44,555 nucleotides of DNA from Cyanobium sp. FGCU52 (GTDB taxonomy: Bacteria; Cyanobacteriota; Cyanobacteriia; PCC-6307; Cyanobiaceae). The translations under genes and the position numbers were made by a program. The DNA is taken from NCBI GenBank assembly GCA_024958715.1, contig JANWUS010000001.1, positions 1 to 44,555 on the forward strand, written 5' to 3'. Below are positions 1 through 10,528 of the stretch, one piece after another. The stretch's first letter is position 1. Every line of letters starts with the position of its first letter. The notes under the pieces were generated by a model. That model had not been told where the DNA came from. It made no database searches and saw only the letters and a program-made list of their open reading frames with translations.

Positions 1-71
1 CTCACAACAGTCCCGGTGCTGCTCGGTTGCCCAAGCAGTCCTCCAACGTATCACACGCTCGCCGGGGGGTG

Positions 72-896
72 TCAACCCCCGGAGGATGAGGCGGCACTGG
101 AGCCCTCCACCAGGGCCTCGCCCCAGGGCAGAAAGCGCTCAAGGGTGCTGGGGCGGTCGGCGACCAGCAGGGGGAAGTCGGTGAGACCGAGGTCTTCGCC
201 CGGGATCAGGGTGTCCGGATGGCGGGCCAGCCAGCGAAGCGGACAATGCTGCTCCTGCAGCACCAGCCAGGCGGCGGCCAGATCCCAGATCTTGGGCGTG
301 GCCTCCAGGGCCGCCACGGTCTGCCCCATGGCGACGCTCACGAGATTGAGGCTGGCCACCCCCAGAAGACGGATCTTTCCCGGGAAGCGCTGGTGCGGAA
401 GCTTCTGCAGCACACCGATCGAACGACTGCACAGGGAAGCGCAGCCGGCGGGATTGTCATGCAGGCCGGGGGGCTGGAGTGGCTTGCCATTGCGCCAGGC
501 ACCCCTACCGCGAATGGCCACGATCCTCTGGCGCAGGGGCGGGACATCGAGAATCGCCAGCACCGGCACCCCCCGCTCGAAACGGGCCACGGAAATGGCC
601 CAGTAAGGGATCCCGGCGGCGAAGTTGGTGGTCCCATCCAGCGGATCCACCACCCAGAAGGCCTCGGTGGTGGGAACCCGCTGCTGCCCCTCCTCACTGA
701 GAACCCCTTCACCCGGACAGAGGCGAGCCAGCCCTTCGACGATGGCGGCATCGCTCCAGCGATCGCAGGCGGTGATCAGGGAACCATCCGCCTTGGCCTC
801 CGAGGCCATATGCCCGAAGTCGAGGCGCTGGCGATCCGCCACCCGGTCGATCAGCTCCGCAAGGGAGGGGTCGAGGACGGGGGGCAGGGTGCTCAT
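72..896 (-). CDS. Inositol monophosphatase family protein
   Basis: Member of the Mg2+-dependent IMPase/FIG/CysQ phosphatase fold, 274 residues, the usual length. The metal-binding residues are visible: the acidic pair in LSEEGQ (about residues 67-70), the signature DPLDGTTNF (84-92) and the third metal ligand in WDLAAAW (about 204-210). The substrate cannot be read from sequence; inositol phosphates, histidinol phosphate and PAP are all possible in this family. The ATG start overlaps the stop of the PucC-like gene by 4 nt (ATGA), so it is probably the last, translationally coupled gene of the minus-strand run. Family assignment is sure, substrate is not. Confidence 0.9.
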   Translation of the reverse strand: MSTLPPVLDPSLAELIDRVADRQRLDFGHMASEAKADGSLITACDRWSDAAIVEGLARLCPGEGVLSEEGQQRVPTTEAFWVVDPLDGTTNFAAGIPYWAISVARFERGVPVLAILDVPPLRQRIVAIRGRGAWRNGKPLQPPGLHDNPAGCASLCSRSIGVLQKLPHQRFPGKIRLLGVASLNLVSVAMGQTVAALEATPKIWDLAAAWLVLQEQHCPLRWLARHPDTLIPGEDLGLTDFPLLVADRPSTLERFLPWGEALVEGSSAASSSGG

Positions 897-2293
897 CCGA
901 TCTCCAGGGCCAGGACGCGCTCCAGGCTGCGACCGGTGTCCTGACGGAATCGATGGACGTTCACCCGCTCGAGCAACACCAGGGCAGCGAGGCTGATGAA
1001 CAGCTCGACCAGCAGCACCAGCGCGAAGGCCGGATAGGGGCCGGGGCCGAAGGGCAGGGCCTGACCGAGATCGAACAGCCCCCCCCCCAGCACCTTCCCC
1101 AGGGCCCGGGAGAGTGCCTGGGCAAGTCCCCAGACCCCGACGAAGGTGCCAGCCGCCTCGGGCAGGGTGAGATCAAGCATCAGGCACAGGGCACTGTTGG
1201 TGCCCACCCCGGCAGCCAGACCGAACAGCAGCATGACCAGCTGCAGCAGGGGAACGCTGCGGGAGAGGCCCGAAAGCAGCAGCAACAGCAGGGACCCGGC
1301 GATCAGCTGGCAGCCCAGGCGTGCCGTGGGCAGCTTTCCCAGCCTGGGAACGATCCAGAGACCGGCCACCAGCAGCCCCACCAGGGTGCCGATTCCCCAG
1401 AAGGCGTTGAGCTGAGCCGTGGCGGCGATCGGCATCCCGAAGACCTGGGCCCCGTAGCTCTCCAGGATCGGATCCTGCAGAAACAGGCCCAGTGTGAACA
1501 GGATCAGAAAGCCGAAGAAGATCAGAACCTGGCGGCTGGAGGTGATCAGGGCCCAGGACTGGCGCAGGGTGACGGAGTCGTCGCGGCTGGAGGCCTGTCC
1601 TTCCATCGAGGCGCGGGGCTCCCGGGGCCGCTCCATGCCCCAGGTGGCCACCACCGTGAGGGCGAAGACGATGAGGGCGAGGGTGGCCATGAAGCGCATC
1701 AGCGCCGGCTGCAGCACGGCCGGATCCGTCACCCCATCGAGCGAGCGCAGGCTGATGGAGATGGCGATGGCCCCGACCACGATGCCCAGGGTGAGCATGC
1801 ACCAGATCAGCCCCACGGCCCTGGGCCTCTCCACTTCGCTGGTGCGATCGATCACCAGGGCGAGGTACGGCGTGCTGGCCAGGGAGATTGACAGGCCATA
1901 AAGGGCAAACAGCCCGCAGAGGGCGGCGATGGCGAAGGCCACACGGGGCTGCTCCCCGGTGGGCAGGAGGGCCCCCACGTGAAAGATCAACGGCACGGCC
2001 ACCACGGCCAGCAGACAGAAGAGCGAAGCTCCCAGCAGCACGTAGGGAACCCGGCGACGACCCGCCAGGGGATGCCGATCGGAGACCTGGCCGAACAGAA
2101 CACGGGCGGGGGCGACGAACTGCTCGAAGGCCAGAGCACCTCCGACCAGCAGGCCGGGGAACGCCAGTTCGCTGATCATGATCCGGTTGAGCATCCCGGC
2201 AAAGACCACCGCCAGGCAACCGAGACAGGCCTGGAACAGTCCCAGACGCAGGGTCGAGACCACGGTCAGACCCGGGCGGGCGGAAGCGTTCAA
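893..2293 (-). CDS. PucC-like (BCD family) MFS transporter
   Basis: Polytopic membrane protein of 466 residues with about 12 hydrophobic segments. The N-terminal part (LRLGLFQACLGCLAVVFAGM, then NRIMISEL, and later the loop DRHPLAGRRRVPYVLLG) is typical of the PucC/LhaA family, whose members aid light-harvesting complex or chlorophyll-protein assembly in phototrophs. A role in pigment or pigment-protein handling at the membrane is inferred from the family. The start is a TTG overlapping the TolC stop (TTGA); an internal GTG is possible. It lies between tolC and the IMPase gene with 4-nt overlaps on both sides, implying coupled translation. Confidence 0.85.
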   Translation of the reverse strand: MNASARPGLTVVSTLRLGLFQACLGCLAVVFAGMLNRIMISELAFPGLLVGGALAFEQFVAPARVLFGQVSDRHPLAGRRRVPYVLLGASLFCLLAVVAVPLIFHVGALLPTGEQPRVAFAIAALCGLFALYGLSISLASTPYLALVIDRTSEVERPRAVGLIWCMLTLGIVVGAIAISISLRSLDGVTDPAVLQPALMRFMATLALIVFALTVVATWGMERPREPRASMEGQASSRDDSVTLRQSWALITSSRQVLIFFGFLILFTLGLFLQDPILESYGAQVFGMPIAATAQLNAFWGIGTLVGLLVAGLWIVPRLGKLPTARLGCQLIAGSLLLLLLSGLSRSVPLLQLVMLLFGLAAGVGTNSALCLMLDLTLPEAAGTFVGVWGLAQALSRALGKVLGGGLFDLGQALPFGPGPYPAFALVLLVELFISLAALVLLERVNVHRFRQDTGRSLERVLALEIG

Positions 2294-4029
2294 GGGGCGG
2301 AGAACGGCGATTGACGCCGGGAGTTGTCGGCGTTGCAGGCCGGCAGAAGCGGACGGGGCTCGATGGGCACATCCCCGACGCCCTCCACCCGGGGCTTGCC
2401 GGAGGGGAGCTCGGGCTGACGGCAGAGGGCGATTTGATCCAGACCGGTGCGACGACGCAGCTCGACCAGACGCAGGTTGTAGTCGGCGATGGCATCGGTA
2501 TGACGAACCTCGGCCTGGGTGAGGTCGCGCTGGGTGTCCACCACCTCCCGCTGGGTGGTGACTCCCGCCTGGAAGCGCAGACGGGCCAGACGCAAGGACT
2601 CCCGGGCGGAGACCACCTCCTGGGCGGTGGTGGTGATGTTGCGGTTGTTCTTCTCCAGTTCGTAGAAGCTGGTTTCCACCTCCCGGCGGATCGTGTCGCG
2701 GCGATCGGCGAAGCGGAAACGGTTCTCCTGGGCGACCTGCTTCTGCTGGCGATAGAGGGCACGGGCACGGCCCCCGTCGAACAGCCGCCAGGAGAAGGTC
2801 ATGCCGATGCTGTTATCGACGTTCCAGCCCTCCTCATTGGTGGGCCCCTGCTGCCCGAAGGAAGGGATTGCGTTGACGTTCTGGTAGCCGAAGGAACGGC
2901 CGGTGCTGAAGGCGTTGACGATGTTGAGGAAGGGCTGGACCTGGGCCAGCTCGGCGTTGGCCCGGCTGTTGGCGATCGAGATATCGAGCAGGGCCTGATC
3001 GAGTTCTTCGCGGAAGGCGTAGGCCGCCACGATGCTCTCCTGGAGGGAGGGGAGCCAGGTCCCGACCACGACGGAGGGATCCTTGGCGGTGGGGCTGACG
3101 TCCTGGGGCAGATCCAGCAGCGCCGCGAGGGTGCGGCGTGCCACCGACTGCTCCGCGAGATTGGTGGTGAGCAGCTGCTGGTCGCGGGAGAGCTGGGTTT
3201 CGGCCTGCAGCACTTCGAGCTTGGTGGCCACCCCGGCCTGGAAGCGGGCCCTTGCATCGCGCAGGCTCACCAGGGAGGCGCGCACCGACTCCTGACCGAT
3301 TCGCACACGCTCGTCGGCGCGCTGCAGATCGAAGTAGATCTGGGCTGCCTGCAGGCGAAGGTCGCGGAGGCCGATCAGGTACTGGTTCTTGGCCTTCTCG
3401 AACTGATCACGGGCCGCCGCGATCGTGGGCGTCCGGGTCGGGTCGATCAGGCCCCAGCGCGCCTCGAGAACCGTCTGCATCTGCCAGATGCTGGTGATGG
3501 TCCGGTTGAAGGAGGTGCCCCCCCCGGTGGTCTGGAAGTTCTCTCCTCCGGTGTAGGAGGGGAAGGAACTGCCCCGCAGGTCGAGCGTGGGGTACCAGAG
3601 GGCGATCTGGGCCCTCAGAAACGACTGGGCCTGGTCCACCTGCGTGGCCAGGGCCTTCAGGTTGGGATTGTTGACCTCGGCAAGGGTCTCCACCTCCGTG
3701 AGCCCCAGGGGGCGCAGTTCGCGGATGCGCACCTGGGCCGGCCGATTGGGAAGAGCAAGGGAACGGGGTCCCTTGAGATCGCCAAGGCCGGGAGGAAGCT
3801 CCGTGGCCGCCGGCGGCAGGACGGAAGGATCCGAACGGGGCCGCTCACCCTTGGTGACCGGCGCCAGGGGAAGGGCATCACCGGAACCGGGGGCGCGGGG
3901 AGCTCCTGGAGCAACCGGTTCAGCGGCAGGGGGAGCAGCCTGGTTGCCCTGCGCGCGCACCGGCTGGGGGAGGGCCGTGAGGGCCGGCGTCAGCACCAAG
4001 GCGGCGAGCAGAAGCTGGTGTCGCCTCAC
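2290..4029 (-). CDS. TolC family outer membrane efflux protein
   Basis: Outer membrane channel component of type I secretion or efflux systems. The 579-residue protein has a GTG start, a signal peptide (hydrophobic residues 7-20, cleavage near VRAQG), a Pro/Ala-rich linker to about residue 110, and then two related alpha-helical/beta repeats typical of OEP domains. These contain the paired motifs ARFQAGVATKLEVLQAETQL and LRFQAGVTTQREVVDTQRDL. The periplasmic adaptor and inner membrane pump are not in this window, so the exported substrate is unknown. It follows the radical SAM gene by 27 nt and overlaps the PucC-like gene by 4 nt. Confidence 0.92.
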   Translation of the reverse strand: MRRHQLLLAALVLTPALTALPQPVRAQGNQAAPPAAEPVAPGAPRAPGSGDALPLAPVTKGERPRSDPSVLPPAATELPPGLGDLKGPRSLALPNRPAQVRIRELRPLGLTEVETLAEVNNPNLKALATQVDQAQSFLRAQIALWYPTLDLRGSSFPSYTGGENFQTTGGGTSFNRTITSIWQMQTVLEARWGLIDPTRTPTIAAARDQFEKAKNQYLIGLRDLRLQAAQIYFDLQRADERVRIGQESVRASLVSLRDARARFQAGVATKLEVLQAETQLSRDQQLLTTNLAEQSVARRTLAALLDLPQDVSPTAKDPSVVVGTWLPSLQESIVAAYAFREELDQALLDISIANSRANAELAQVQPFLNIVNAFSTGRSFGYQNVNAIPSFGQQGPTNEEGWNVDNSIGMTFSWRLFDGGRARALYRQQKQVAQENRFRFADRRDTIRREVETSFYELEKNNRNITTTAQEVVSARESLRLARLRFQAGVTTQREVVDTQRDLTQAEVRHTDAIADYNLRLVELRRRTGLDQIALCRQPELPSGKPRVEGVGDVPIEPRPLLPACNADNSRRQSPFSAP

Positions 4030-4056
4030 GACTGGACCCGAACGAATCCGGAGAGC

Positions 4057-5454
4057 TTAGGCAACGCAATCGTTGGTTCCGAGACAGGCAGCCACCAGAT
4101 CGTCCGCCCCACCGACCAGCTGGATGGGGGCCGGCAGGGCGGCCTGAACCTGGGCGAGGGAGAGATCGTCCAGGAAGACATCCTCCCCCTGCCGCAGCAT
4201 CACGCGGGGCAGCAGCAACCTCTCGCCCAGGTCCCGGCCAGCCAGTCCCTCGATCAGATCAGCGCCGGTGAGCAAGCCTGTGACCACCTGATCCTGCCCC
4301 CAGTAGGGACTGGGCAGCCCGTGAAGGATCAGCTCGAGTCCCTCGACGGCATCGAGCCGGTCGACCACCGGCCGCAGCGCTCCGGCAACGAGCCCGCCCA
4401 CCACCCAGCTGAAGCGCCTGGGAACGGGAACGGACTCCGGCAGACGTCGGGTGGCCTGGTCGAGTTCCTCGAGGAAGCCGCGGATGCTGCCGACCCCGTT
4501 CTCCCGCTGGGGCAGGTCTTCGTAGTCGGGGCGGGGCGGCAGGGGACGCCCCGCCATCAGATACCACTCGTCGGACAGCCAGGCGAAGCGGCTGCCCAGG
4601 GTGAGGCGGAAGCTCTGCTGCAGCGGTTCGACCTGGTCGATCACGGCGGCGGCGATGGCGGGCGTCACCGGACGAAGCTGGTCGCCGGCAGGTCGGAAGC
4701 GGGTGAGCCCCACCGGAACGACGGCGGCCGACAGCACCGCCGGCCAGTCGCCGGATCCGAAGGCCGCCAGGTCGCGCAGAGTGCGCTCGAGGGCCGCGCC
4801 GTCGTTGAGACCGGGGCAGACGACGACCTGGGCGTGGATCTGCAGGCGGCGTTCGGCGAACCAGCGCAGCTGGTCCATCAGCTGGCCGGCCCGGGGGTTC
4901 ACGAGCAACCGGCTGCGCAGTTCCGGGTCGGTGGCATGCACCGAAACGAACAGGGGGGAGAGTCTTTGCTCCTCGATCCGCTGCCAGTCGGAGGGGGTGA
5001 GATTGGTGAGGGTGAGGTAGGAGCCGTAAAGAAAGCTGAGGCGGTAATCGTCGTCCTTGAGGTAGAGGCTGCGGCGATGACCGGGGGGCTGCTGATCGAT
5101 GAAGCAGAAGGGGCAGTGGTTGTTGCACTGACGCAGCCCGTCGAACAGGGCCTCGGTGAAGGCCAGACCGAGACCGTCGTCGGGGTCCTTCTCCAGTTCG
5201 ACGACGTGCAGGCTGCCGTCGGGGTCCTCGACCTCCAGGGTGAGCTCCTCGCCGCCCTGGAGGACCTGGAAATCGATCAGATCGCGCGGCCGGATGCCGT
5301 TGATGCTCAACAGCCGATCACCCGACTGGAAGCCGAGCTCCTCGCCGATCGAACCCGGTTCGACATGGGCGACAACGGCCGGCTGGGGAAGACGGGATCC
5401 CGATCCCAGATCCACCTGGGCCAGGGCGATGCCAGCGGACGGCTCGTTCCACAC
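4057..5454 (-). CDS. PDZ/radical SAM protein with DUF512 (TIGR03279 family)
   Basis: 465 residues with a PDZ-like module at about 25-95 (VVAHVEPGSIGEELGFQSGD, LLSING) and then a radical SAM-like cluster motif CNNHCPFC (Cys110, Cys114, Cys117), followed by FIDQQP. The C-terminal half matches DUF512. The family is characteristic of cyanobacteria, with distant relatives in clostridia; its reaction is unknown to me. The GTG start is not certain, since a GTG 14 codons in would also keep the PDZ module. It sits between uppP and tolC in a same-strand run. Confidence 0.88.
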   Translation of the reverse strand: MWNEPSAGIALAQVDLGSGSRLPQPAVVAHVEPGSIGEELGFQSGDRLLSINGIRPRDLIDFQVLQGGEELTLEVEDPDGSLHVVELEKDPDDGLGLAFTEALFDGLRQCNNHCPFCFIDQQPPGHRRSLYLKDDDYRLSFLYGSYLTLTNLTPSDWQRIEEQRLSPLFVSVHATDPELRSRLLVNPRAGQLMDQLRWFAERRLQIHAQVVVCPGLNDGAALERTLRDLAAFGSGDWPAVLSAAVVPVGLTRFRPAGDQLRPVTPAIAAAVIDQVEPLQQSFRLTLGSRFAWLSDEWYLMAGRPLPPRPDYEDLPQRENGVGSIRGFLEELDQATRRLPESVPVPRRFSWVVGGLVAGALRPVVDRLDAVEGLELILHGLPSPYWGQDQVVTGLLTGADLIEGLAGRDLGERLLLPRVMLRQGEDVFLDDLSLAQVQAALPAPIQLVGGADDLVAACLGTNDCVA

Positions 5455-5500
5455 GGGGGGCAGGCGACTGGGGGGCAGACCCCAGTGTGGCGGGCCGCCC

Positions 5501-6373
<873 letters not shown>

Positions 6374-6439
6374 GGGAGCGAAGGACGCGGACGCTGACCC
6401 TATGGCCGCGCCAGGCGCGGCGCCAACCCCCGGGCCCCT

Positions 6440-6445
6440 TAAGGT
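6440..6445 (+). promoter_or_regulatory. Candidate -10 box (TAAGGT) for the DUF3120 gene
   Basis: TAAGGT lies in the divergent gap between uppP and the DUF3120 gene. Transcription would begin near 6452, which places the in-frame TTG at 6445 before the message and favours the GTG at 6469 as start. Identified by eye only. Confidence 0.3.
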
Positions 6446-6468
6446 TGGCCAACTTTCTTCACACCCGG

Positions 6469-7191
6469 GTGATCGGCGTCCCGCCCAGCCTTTCCACGAC
6501 GGACGCCCTGCGGGCCGTGCTCCCCTCCTCGCGGAGCGAGGGCGCGTCCGTGCTGCCCGGCACAGCCGCCCTCCTGGTGGCAGGGCCGGTGTTCGTCCAG
6601 GCTCCCTGGGTGCGACAGGCTCCGATGGCCGCGGCCCTGTTCACCGTGGTGCTGCTGAGCGCCGGGATCCTGCTGGAGCGATCCGACGATGACCGGCGGC
6701 GCGGCATGGGGGCCCTGCTGGTGGGCTTCGCGGGCAGCTGGCTGGGAGGCACCCTGTTCTGGGGCTGGTTCCGACTGCATCCGCTCTGGCACCTGCCGAT
6801 CGAAGCCTTCGCCCTGCCGCTGGCCGTGGCGGGGCTCGGAGGTCGCTGGCGCCTGGCCGGGGCCTTCTACCTGGCCTCCCTGCTCGGTACGGCCGCCACC
6901 GACGGGGCCATCGCCCTGATCGGCCTGATGCCCTCGTGGGTCGCGGTGCTGCAGGCGTCGCCCGATGAGGCCGCCGGCCTGCTGCAGATCTGTGCCGATC
7001 AGGTGATGGCTCCGCTGGCCCTGAGCCTGGTGACGGGAATCGCGGTGCTGCTGCTGGCCCTCTGCCGGCGCCTGCGGGGGCGGGGCCAGGCCTCCGACGT
7101 GGCGGCCGCCACCCTGGCCACCACCCTGGCGGTGGATGGGGTCTTCCTGGCGGCGGCCCTGGTGGCTCCCCGGTTGAGCGGATTGATCTGA
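6469..7191 (+). CDS. DUF3120 family membrane protein
   Basis: Polytopic membrane protein of about 240 residues, seven or so hydrophobic segments, matching the DUF3120 family known from cyanobacteria and plastid-bearing eukaryotes (motifs GPVFVQAPWVRQAPM, GGTLFWGWFRLHPLWHLPIE, and LQICADQVMAPLALSL near the end). Function is unknown. The start is uncertain: an in-frame TTG at 6445 extends it by eight codons, but the hydrophobic family domain begins well downstream of either. It is followed directly by a GC stem-loop at 7198-7218. Confidence 0.8.
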   Translation: MIGVPPSLSTTDALRAVLPSSRSEGASVLPGTAALLVAGPVFVQAPWVRQAPMAAALFTVVLLSAGILLERSDDDRRRGMGALLVGFAGSWLGGTLFWGWFRLHPLWHLPIEAFALPLAVAGLGGRWRLAGAFYLASLLGTAATDGAIALIGLMPSWVAVLQASPDEAAGLLQICADQVMAPLALSLVTGIAVLLLALCRRLRGRGQASDVAAATLATTLAVDGVFLAAALVAPRLSGLI

Positions 7192-7197
7192 CGGCAT

Positions 7198-7218
7198 GGA
7201 CCGGCCGCCTGCCGGTCC
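7198..7218 (+). terminator. Stem-loop after the DUF3120 gene (no U-tract)
   Basis: A perfect 7-bp stem (GGACCGG/CCGGTCC, loop of 7) begins 7 nt after the stop codon. There is no T-run behind it, so it may be only an mRNA 3' stabiliser or a weak terminator. Confidence 0.35.
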
Positions 7219-7271
7219 TAAGAACTGCAAAAGGCGGAGAACCGGCCGGCGGGGGAAAGCCGGGAGGTCGG

Positions 7272-7277
7272 TAACGT
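7272..7277 (+). promoter_or_regulatory. Candidate -10 box (TAACGT) for psbU
   Basis: TAACGT in the 155-bp gap upstream of psbU would give a leader of about 60 nt. The gap contains no reading frame. No convincing -35 element is visible. Confidence 0.3.
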
Positions 7278-7346
7278 TGACTTCCGGCGCTCCTCAGGGA
7301 CCGCCTGTCCCTTGGTTTCTCTGTCCCTTCTCCTGCGGAGTTCGTG

Positions 7347-7727
7347 ATGAAGCGGCTGCTTGCCTGGCTGATGAGTGGTGTGGTGATGGTGGGTCTGCTC
7401 ATGGGCCTGGCCCTGCCGGGTGCGGCCTTCGCCGACGAGGTGCGGCGCAACGTGGCCGACGACAAGATCGCCGAGAGCGCGGGCAAGGTTGACCTGAACA
7501 ACTCCTCGGTGCGCCGCTTCCAGCAGTACCCGGGCATGTACCCCACCCTGGCCGGCAAGATCGTGCTGGGCGGTCCCTACGACAGTGTCGACGATGTCCT
7601 CAAGCTTGATCTCACTGAGCGCCAGAAGGAGCTGTTTGAGAAGTACAAGGGCAATTTCACGGTGACCCCCCCTTCCATCGCACTGAACGAGGGGTTCGAT
7701 CGCATCAACGACGGCGTCTATCGCTGA
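7347..7727 (+). CDS. psbU: Photosystem II 12 kDa extrinsic protein PsbU
   Basis: Lumenal extrinsic subunit that stabilises the oxygen-evolving cluster of photosystem II. The 126-residue precursor has a lumen-targeting signal peptide (hydrophobic residues 4-23, cleavage after GAAFA) and a mature domain with two helix-hairpin-helix-like segments, including KVDLNNSSVRRFQQYPGMYP and AGKIVLGGPYDSVDDVL, the typical PsbU signature, ending in INDGVYR. ATG at 7347 is preferred over the adjacent GTG at 7344 because the GGAG at 7337-7340 then has 6-nt spacing. It is a single-gene unit closed by a strong terminator. Confidence 0.95.
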   Translation: MKRLLAWLMSGVVMVGLLMGLALPGAAFADEVRRNVADDKIAESAGKVDLNNSSVRRFQQYPGMYPTLAGKIVLGGPYDSVDDVLKLDLTERQKELFEKYKGNFTVTPPSIALNEGFDRINDGVYR

Positions 7728-7752
7728 CCCTTCCGCCGGTTCACAAAGCCAG

Positions 7753-7780
7753 GCCGCCGTGCTTCCGCCGGCGGCTTTTT
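7753..7780 (+). terminator. Intrinsic terminator of psbU
   Basis: A 7-bp GC stem (GCCGCCG/CGGCGGC, 9-nt loop) is followed by TTTTT, 25 nt after the psbU stop. One of few canonical U-tract terminators in the window. Confidence 0.85.
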
Positions 7781-7810
7781 CATGGCTGTGTGCCTGGGCA
7801 CACGCTCCCA

Positions 7811-7816
7811 TAGGCT
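7811..7816 (+). promoter_or_regulatory. Candidate -10 box (TAGGCT) for nadB
   Basis: TAGGCT lies 24 nt before the nadB ATG and just after the psbU terminator, giving a leader of about 17 nt. Same hexamer type as other promoters in the window. Confidence 0.45.
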
Positions 7817-7839
7817 CGGCTTTCTTCCGTTCGCGCCCG

Positions 7840-9522
7840 ATGGTCGACGACGCGGCAGCTTCGCCGTCGGCAGCACCCCTTGCGTCGGACTGGGACGTGG
7901 TGGTGGTGGGCAGCGGCGCCGCCGGCCTGATGACCTGCCTGGAGTTGCCGGACGGTCTGCGGGTGCTGCTGCTGAGCAAGAGCAGCGACCCCCCCTCCGC
8001 CAGCCGCTGGGCCCAGGGTGGGATCGCGGCCGTGACCCGGGCCGACGACAGCTTCGAGAGCCACATCGCCGACACCCTGCGGGCCGGAGCAGGCCTGTGC
8101 GACCGTCCTGCGGTGGAAGCGCTGGTGCGGGAGGCTCCGGCCTGCGTCGAACGGCTGCTGGCCCTGGGCATGGCGTTCGACCGCAACGGCGAAGCGCTCA
8201 GCACCACCCTGGAGGCCGCCCACAGCCATCGGCGCGTGCTCCACGCCCAGGACCGGACCGGCGGCGCGCTCGTTGATGCCCTCGAGCGGGAGGTGCTGCA
8301 TCGCCCCGGACTGGTGCTGCGCAAGGGCATGCCGGCGCTTCAGCTGTGGATCGAGGCGGGCCGCTGCGTGGGTCTGCAGGTGCTGGACGGGGAGCATCTG
8401 CGCTGGCTGCGCTGCGGGGCCGTCGTGCTCGCCTGCGGCGGCGGCGGTCATCTTTTCGCCCACACCACCAATCCCTCCCAGGCGAGTGGGGACGGCGTGG
8501 CCATGGCCTGGGCCGCCGGCGCCCGCCTTCGCGACCTGGAGTTCGTGCAGTTCCATCCCACGGCGCTGATGCTGCCTGGAGCGCCCCACTTCCTGATCAG
8601 CGAGGCGGTGCGCGGGGAGGGAGCGCGGCTTGTGGACCACCGGGGGCTCAGTCCGGTGGCGGACCTGGCCGGCGGCGATCTGGCGCCGCGGGATCAGGTG
8701 AGCCGGGCCCTGGCGCGTCGGATGCAGGCCGAGGGGGTTGAGCACCTGTGGCTGGACATGCGGCCGGTGGGCAGCGAGCGCCTGGAGCGTCAGTTTCCGA
8801 CGATTCTCGGCCGCTGCCGGGATCTGGGGCTCGAGCCCACCACCGCTCCGATCCCGGTCGCCCCTGCCGCTCACTACTGGATGGGAGGGATCGCCACCGA
8901 CCTGGACGCCGCCACCTCCCTGCCGGGCCTTTACGCCGTGGGCGAGGTGGCCAGCACCGGGGTCCACGGCGCCAACCGTCTGGCGAGCAACTCGTTGATG
9001 GAATGCCTGGTCTTCGCCCGTCGGCTGAGACACCTGCGGCTGCAGCCCATGGCCCCGGTGCCCAGGGCCGGCACCACCCATCGCCTGGAGAGTGACGAGG
9101 CGGGATGTCCTCCCACCGACGAGGCGGTCAGCGCCCTGCGTCAGCTCTGCTGGCAGGTGGCGGGGGTGGAGCGCAGCGGATCCGCCCTCGCGGCCGCCCT
9201 TGCCCGGGTGCGCCGGCAACGGCGGGGCTGGGAACGGCAGAAGCTGTTGCGACGTGCCCTCGAGCTTGAGCCGGGGCGGGAGCTGAGCCTGGGAGGGGCG
9301 AGCGGGAATCTGATGCGCGCCCAGGACCTCCACCAGCGACTGGTGCTGGCCGAGCAACTGATCGAAGCCGCCCTGTTCCGTTGCGAAAGCCGGGGCGGCC
9401 ACTTCCGCATCGATGCCCCTGCCCCCCAGCCCTTCTGGCGCTGCCACACCCTCCAGAGCAGGGGCGGCCCACCCTGGACCGCCCCGGTGGACGATCAGGG
9501 AGGGTCAGAGGGGATCAGTTGA
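7840..9522 (+). CDS. nadB: L-aspartate oxidase
   Basis: FAD enzyme oxidising L-aspartate to iminoaspartate, the first step of de novo NAD synthesis. About 560 residues. Visible are the N-terminal dinucleotide fold [12 protein letters not shown], the flavin-loop sequence [12 protein letters not shown], the active-site block FHPTAL, and the C-terminal FAD-binding block [20 protein letters not shown] with [16 protein letters not shown] at 7840 is preferred: upstream in-frame codons run through the psbU terminator. The stop overlaps the end of the convergent VKOR gene by 8 nt. The quinolinate synthase partner nadA is not in the window. Confidence 0.92.
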   Translation: MVDDAAASPSAAPLASDWDVVVVGSGAAGLMTCLELPDGLRVLLLSKSSDPPSASRWAQGGIAAVTRADDSFESHIADTLRAGAGLCDRPAVEALVREAPACVERLLALGMAFDRNGEALSTTLEAAHSHRRVLHAQDRTGGALVDALEREVLHRPGLVLRKGMPALQLWIEAGRCVGLQVLDGEHLRWLRCGAVVLACGGGGHLFAHTTNPSQASGDGVAMAWAAGARLRDLEFVQFHPTALMLPGAPHFLISEAVRGEGARLVDHRGLSPVADLAGGDLAPRDQVSRALARRMQAEGVEHLWLDMRPVGSERLERQFPTILGRCRDLGLEPTTAPIPVAPAAHYWMGGIATDLDAATSLPGLYAVGEVASTGVHGANRLASNSLMECLVFARRLRHLRLQPMAPVPRAGTTHRLESDEAGCPPTDEAVSALRQLCWQVAGVERSGSALAAALARVRRQRRGWERQKLLRRALELEPGRELSLGGASGNLMRAQDLHQRLVLAEQLIEAALFRCESRGGHFRIDAPAPQPFWRCHTLQSRGGPPWTAPVDDQGGSEGIS

Positions 9523-10468
9523 GCTTGGGCCCGCGGTAACCGCTGAGTTCCGCGAGCTTGGCCAGGGGCTTCACGCCGGAATCGATCTTGCCGTCGATCT
9601 CCCAGGTGGGATAACCCTTCACGCCCTTGGTCTCGCAGAGCTGGGCCTGGCTCTTGTAGCCGTCGGGAGCGCACTCGATCACCGTGAGCTTCGCCGTGGC
9701 CTCCTTGCCGAAGAGCTCCTTCTGCTCGTGGCAGTGGGGGCACCAGTAGGCCGAATACATCACGGCGCCCTTGCTGGTGAGGTGTTCCGCCAGGGCCAGG
9801 GTGGCGGGGGTGCTGGGGCTGGTGACGGGAATGGGCATGCCCTTGGCCAGTCCGCCGCTGTCGGGCTGACCGACCGCACTGGCCCAGCCAAGGCCGAGCA
9901 GGGCCACCGCCAGGGCCGTGAGCACCCCGCGGAAGATCAGCGGGCCCCGGTCGCTCCATTCGCCCCCGATCAGGGAGAGCACCATCAGCGCCAGGCTGAG
10001 CACGGCGGAGAGGACGCAGAAGGCACAGAAGGCCTGGATGCGGAACACCATCACGCCCATCAGCACGAGGCTGAAGATCGCCATGCCGGTGCTGGCCAGG
10101 AACAGACCCCACCAGCTGCGCTCATGCAGGGCGCTGCGGGCATCGCCCCGCATGACCAGCGGCAGCACGGCCATCAACAGCACGGCGGTGTAGGCGAGGA
10201 AACCGAACAGCGAGAGGGGCTGACCGAAGAGGCTTCCCCAGGGGCTGTTGAGCACCTTGTCGCAGCCTTCGGCACCACCCGGACAGGTGAGCGGACCGAT
10301 CAGGCCCCAGCGCTTGAGGGTGATGGCACCGGTGTCGATGGCACCCACGGTGGCGAGCACAGCCATGGCGACGCGGGCCCAGCGGAGGCCCGGGTCGCCG
10401 CGGCGGCGGGTCTGGAGGCGACTGGCCAGACGGGTGGAGGTCACGAGCGAAGGCGACAGACGCCTCAT
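9515..10468 (-). CDS. VKOR family protein fused to a thioredoxin-like domain
   Basis: Membrane disulfide-forming enzyme: quinone-dependent VKOR domain (residues about 30-200, four to five membrane segments) followed by a periplasmic/lumenal thioredoxin-like domain (about 220-317). Redox cysteines are all visible: loop pair Cys62/Cys69, membrane CxxC Cys148/Cys151 (AFCAFC), Trx CPHC Cys243/Cys246, plus Cys266/Cys278. This architecture is established in Synechococcus, where the fusion oxidises exported proteins and PSII assembly has been linked to its homologue. The ATG is the last start before a divergent promoter with rimO. Confidence 0.93.
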   Translation of the reverse strand: MRRLSPSLVTSTRLASRLQTRRRGDPGLRWARVAMAVLATVGAIDTGAITLKRWGLIGPLTCPGGAEGCDKVLNSPWGSLFGQPLSLFGFLAYTAVLLMAVLPLVMRGDARSALHERSWWGLFLASTGMAIFSLVLMGVMVFRIQAFCAFCVLSAVLSLALMVLSLIGGEWSDRGPLIFRGVLTALAVALLGLGWASAVGQPDSGGLAKGMPIPVTSPSTPATLALAEHLTSKGAVMYSAYWCPHCHEQKELFGKEATAKLTVIECAPDGYKSQAQLCETKGVKGYPTWEIDGKIDSGVKPLAKLAELSGYRGPKLN

Positions 10469-10486
10469 TCTCGCAGCCGCCGGCCA

Positions 10487-10497
10487 TTGCATAGGGT
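10487..10497. promoter_or_regulatory. Overlapping divergent -10 boxes, VKOR and rimO
   Basis: Plus-strand TAGGGT (10492-10497) fits rimO and minus-strand TATGCA (10492-10487) fits the VKOR gene. Their first bases overlap, so the two polymerases would compete for the site. By eye only. Confidence 0.35.
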
Positions 10498-10528
10498 GGG
10501 TGATTGGCCCGTCGCCGGATCCGTCACC

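Noticed and set aside
62-82. Stem CCGGGGG/CCCCCGG near the IMPase stop as a terminator
   Set aside because: The IMPase stop codon falls inside the loop region and no T-run follows on either strand.
953-1891. Gln/Gly/Glu-rich plus-strand frame opposite the PucC-like gene
   Set aside because: Composition is that of an antisense frame to a hydrophobic GC-rich membrane protein; no start context and no motif.
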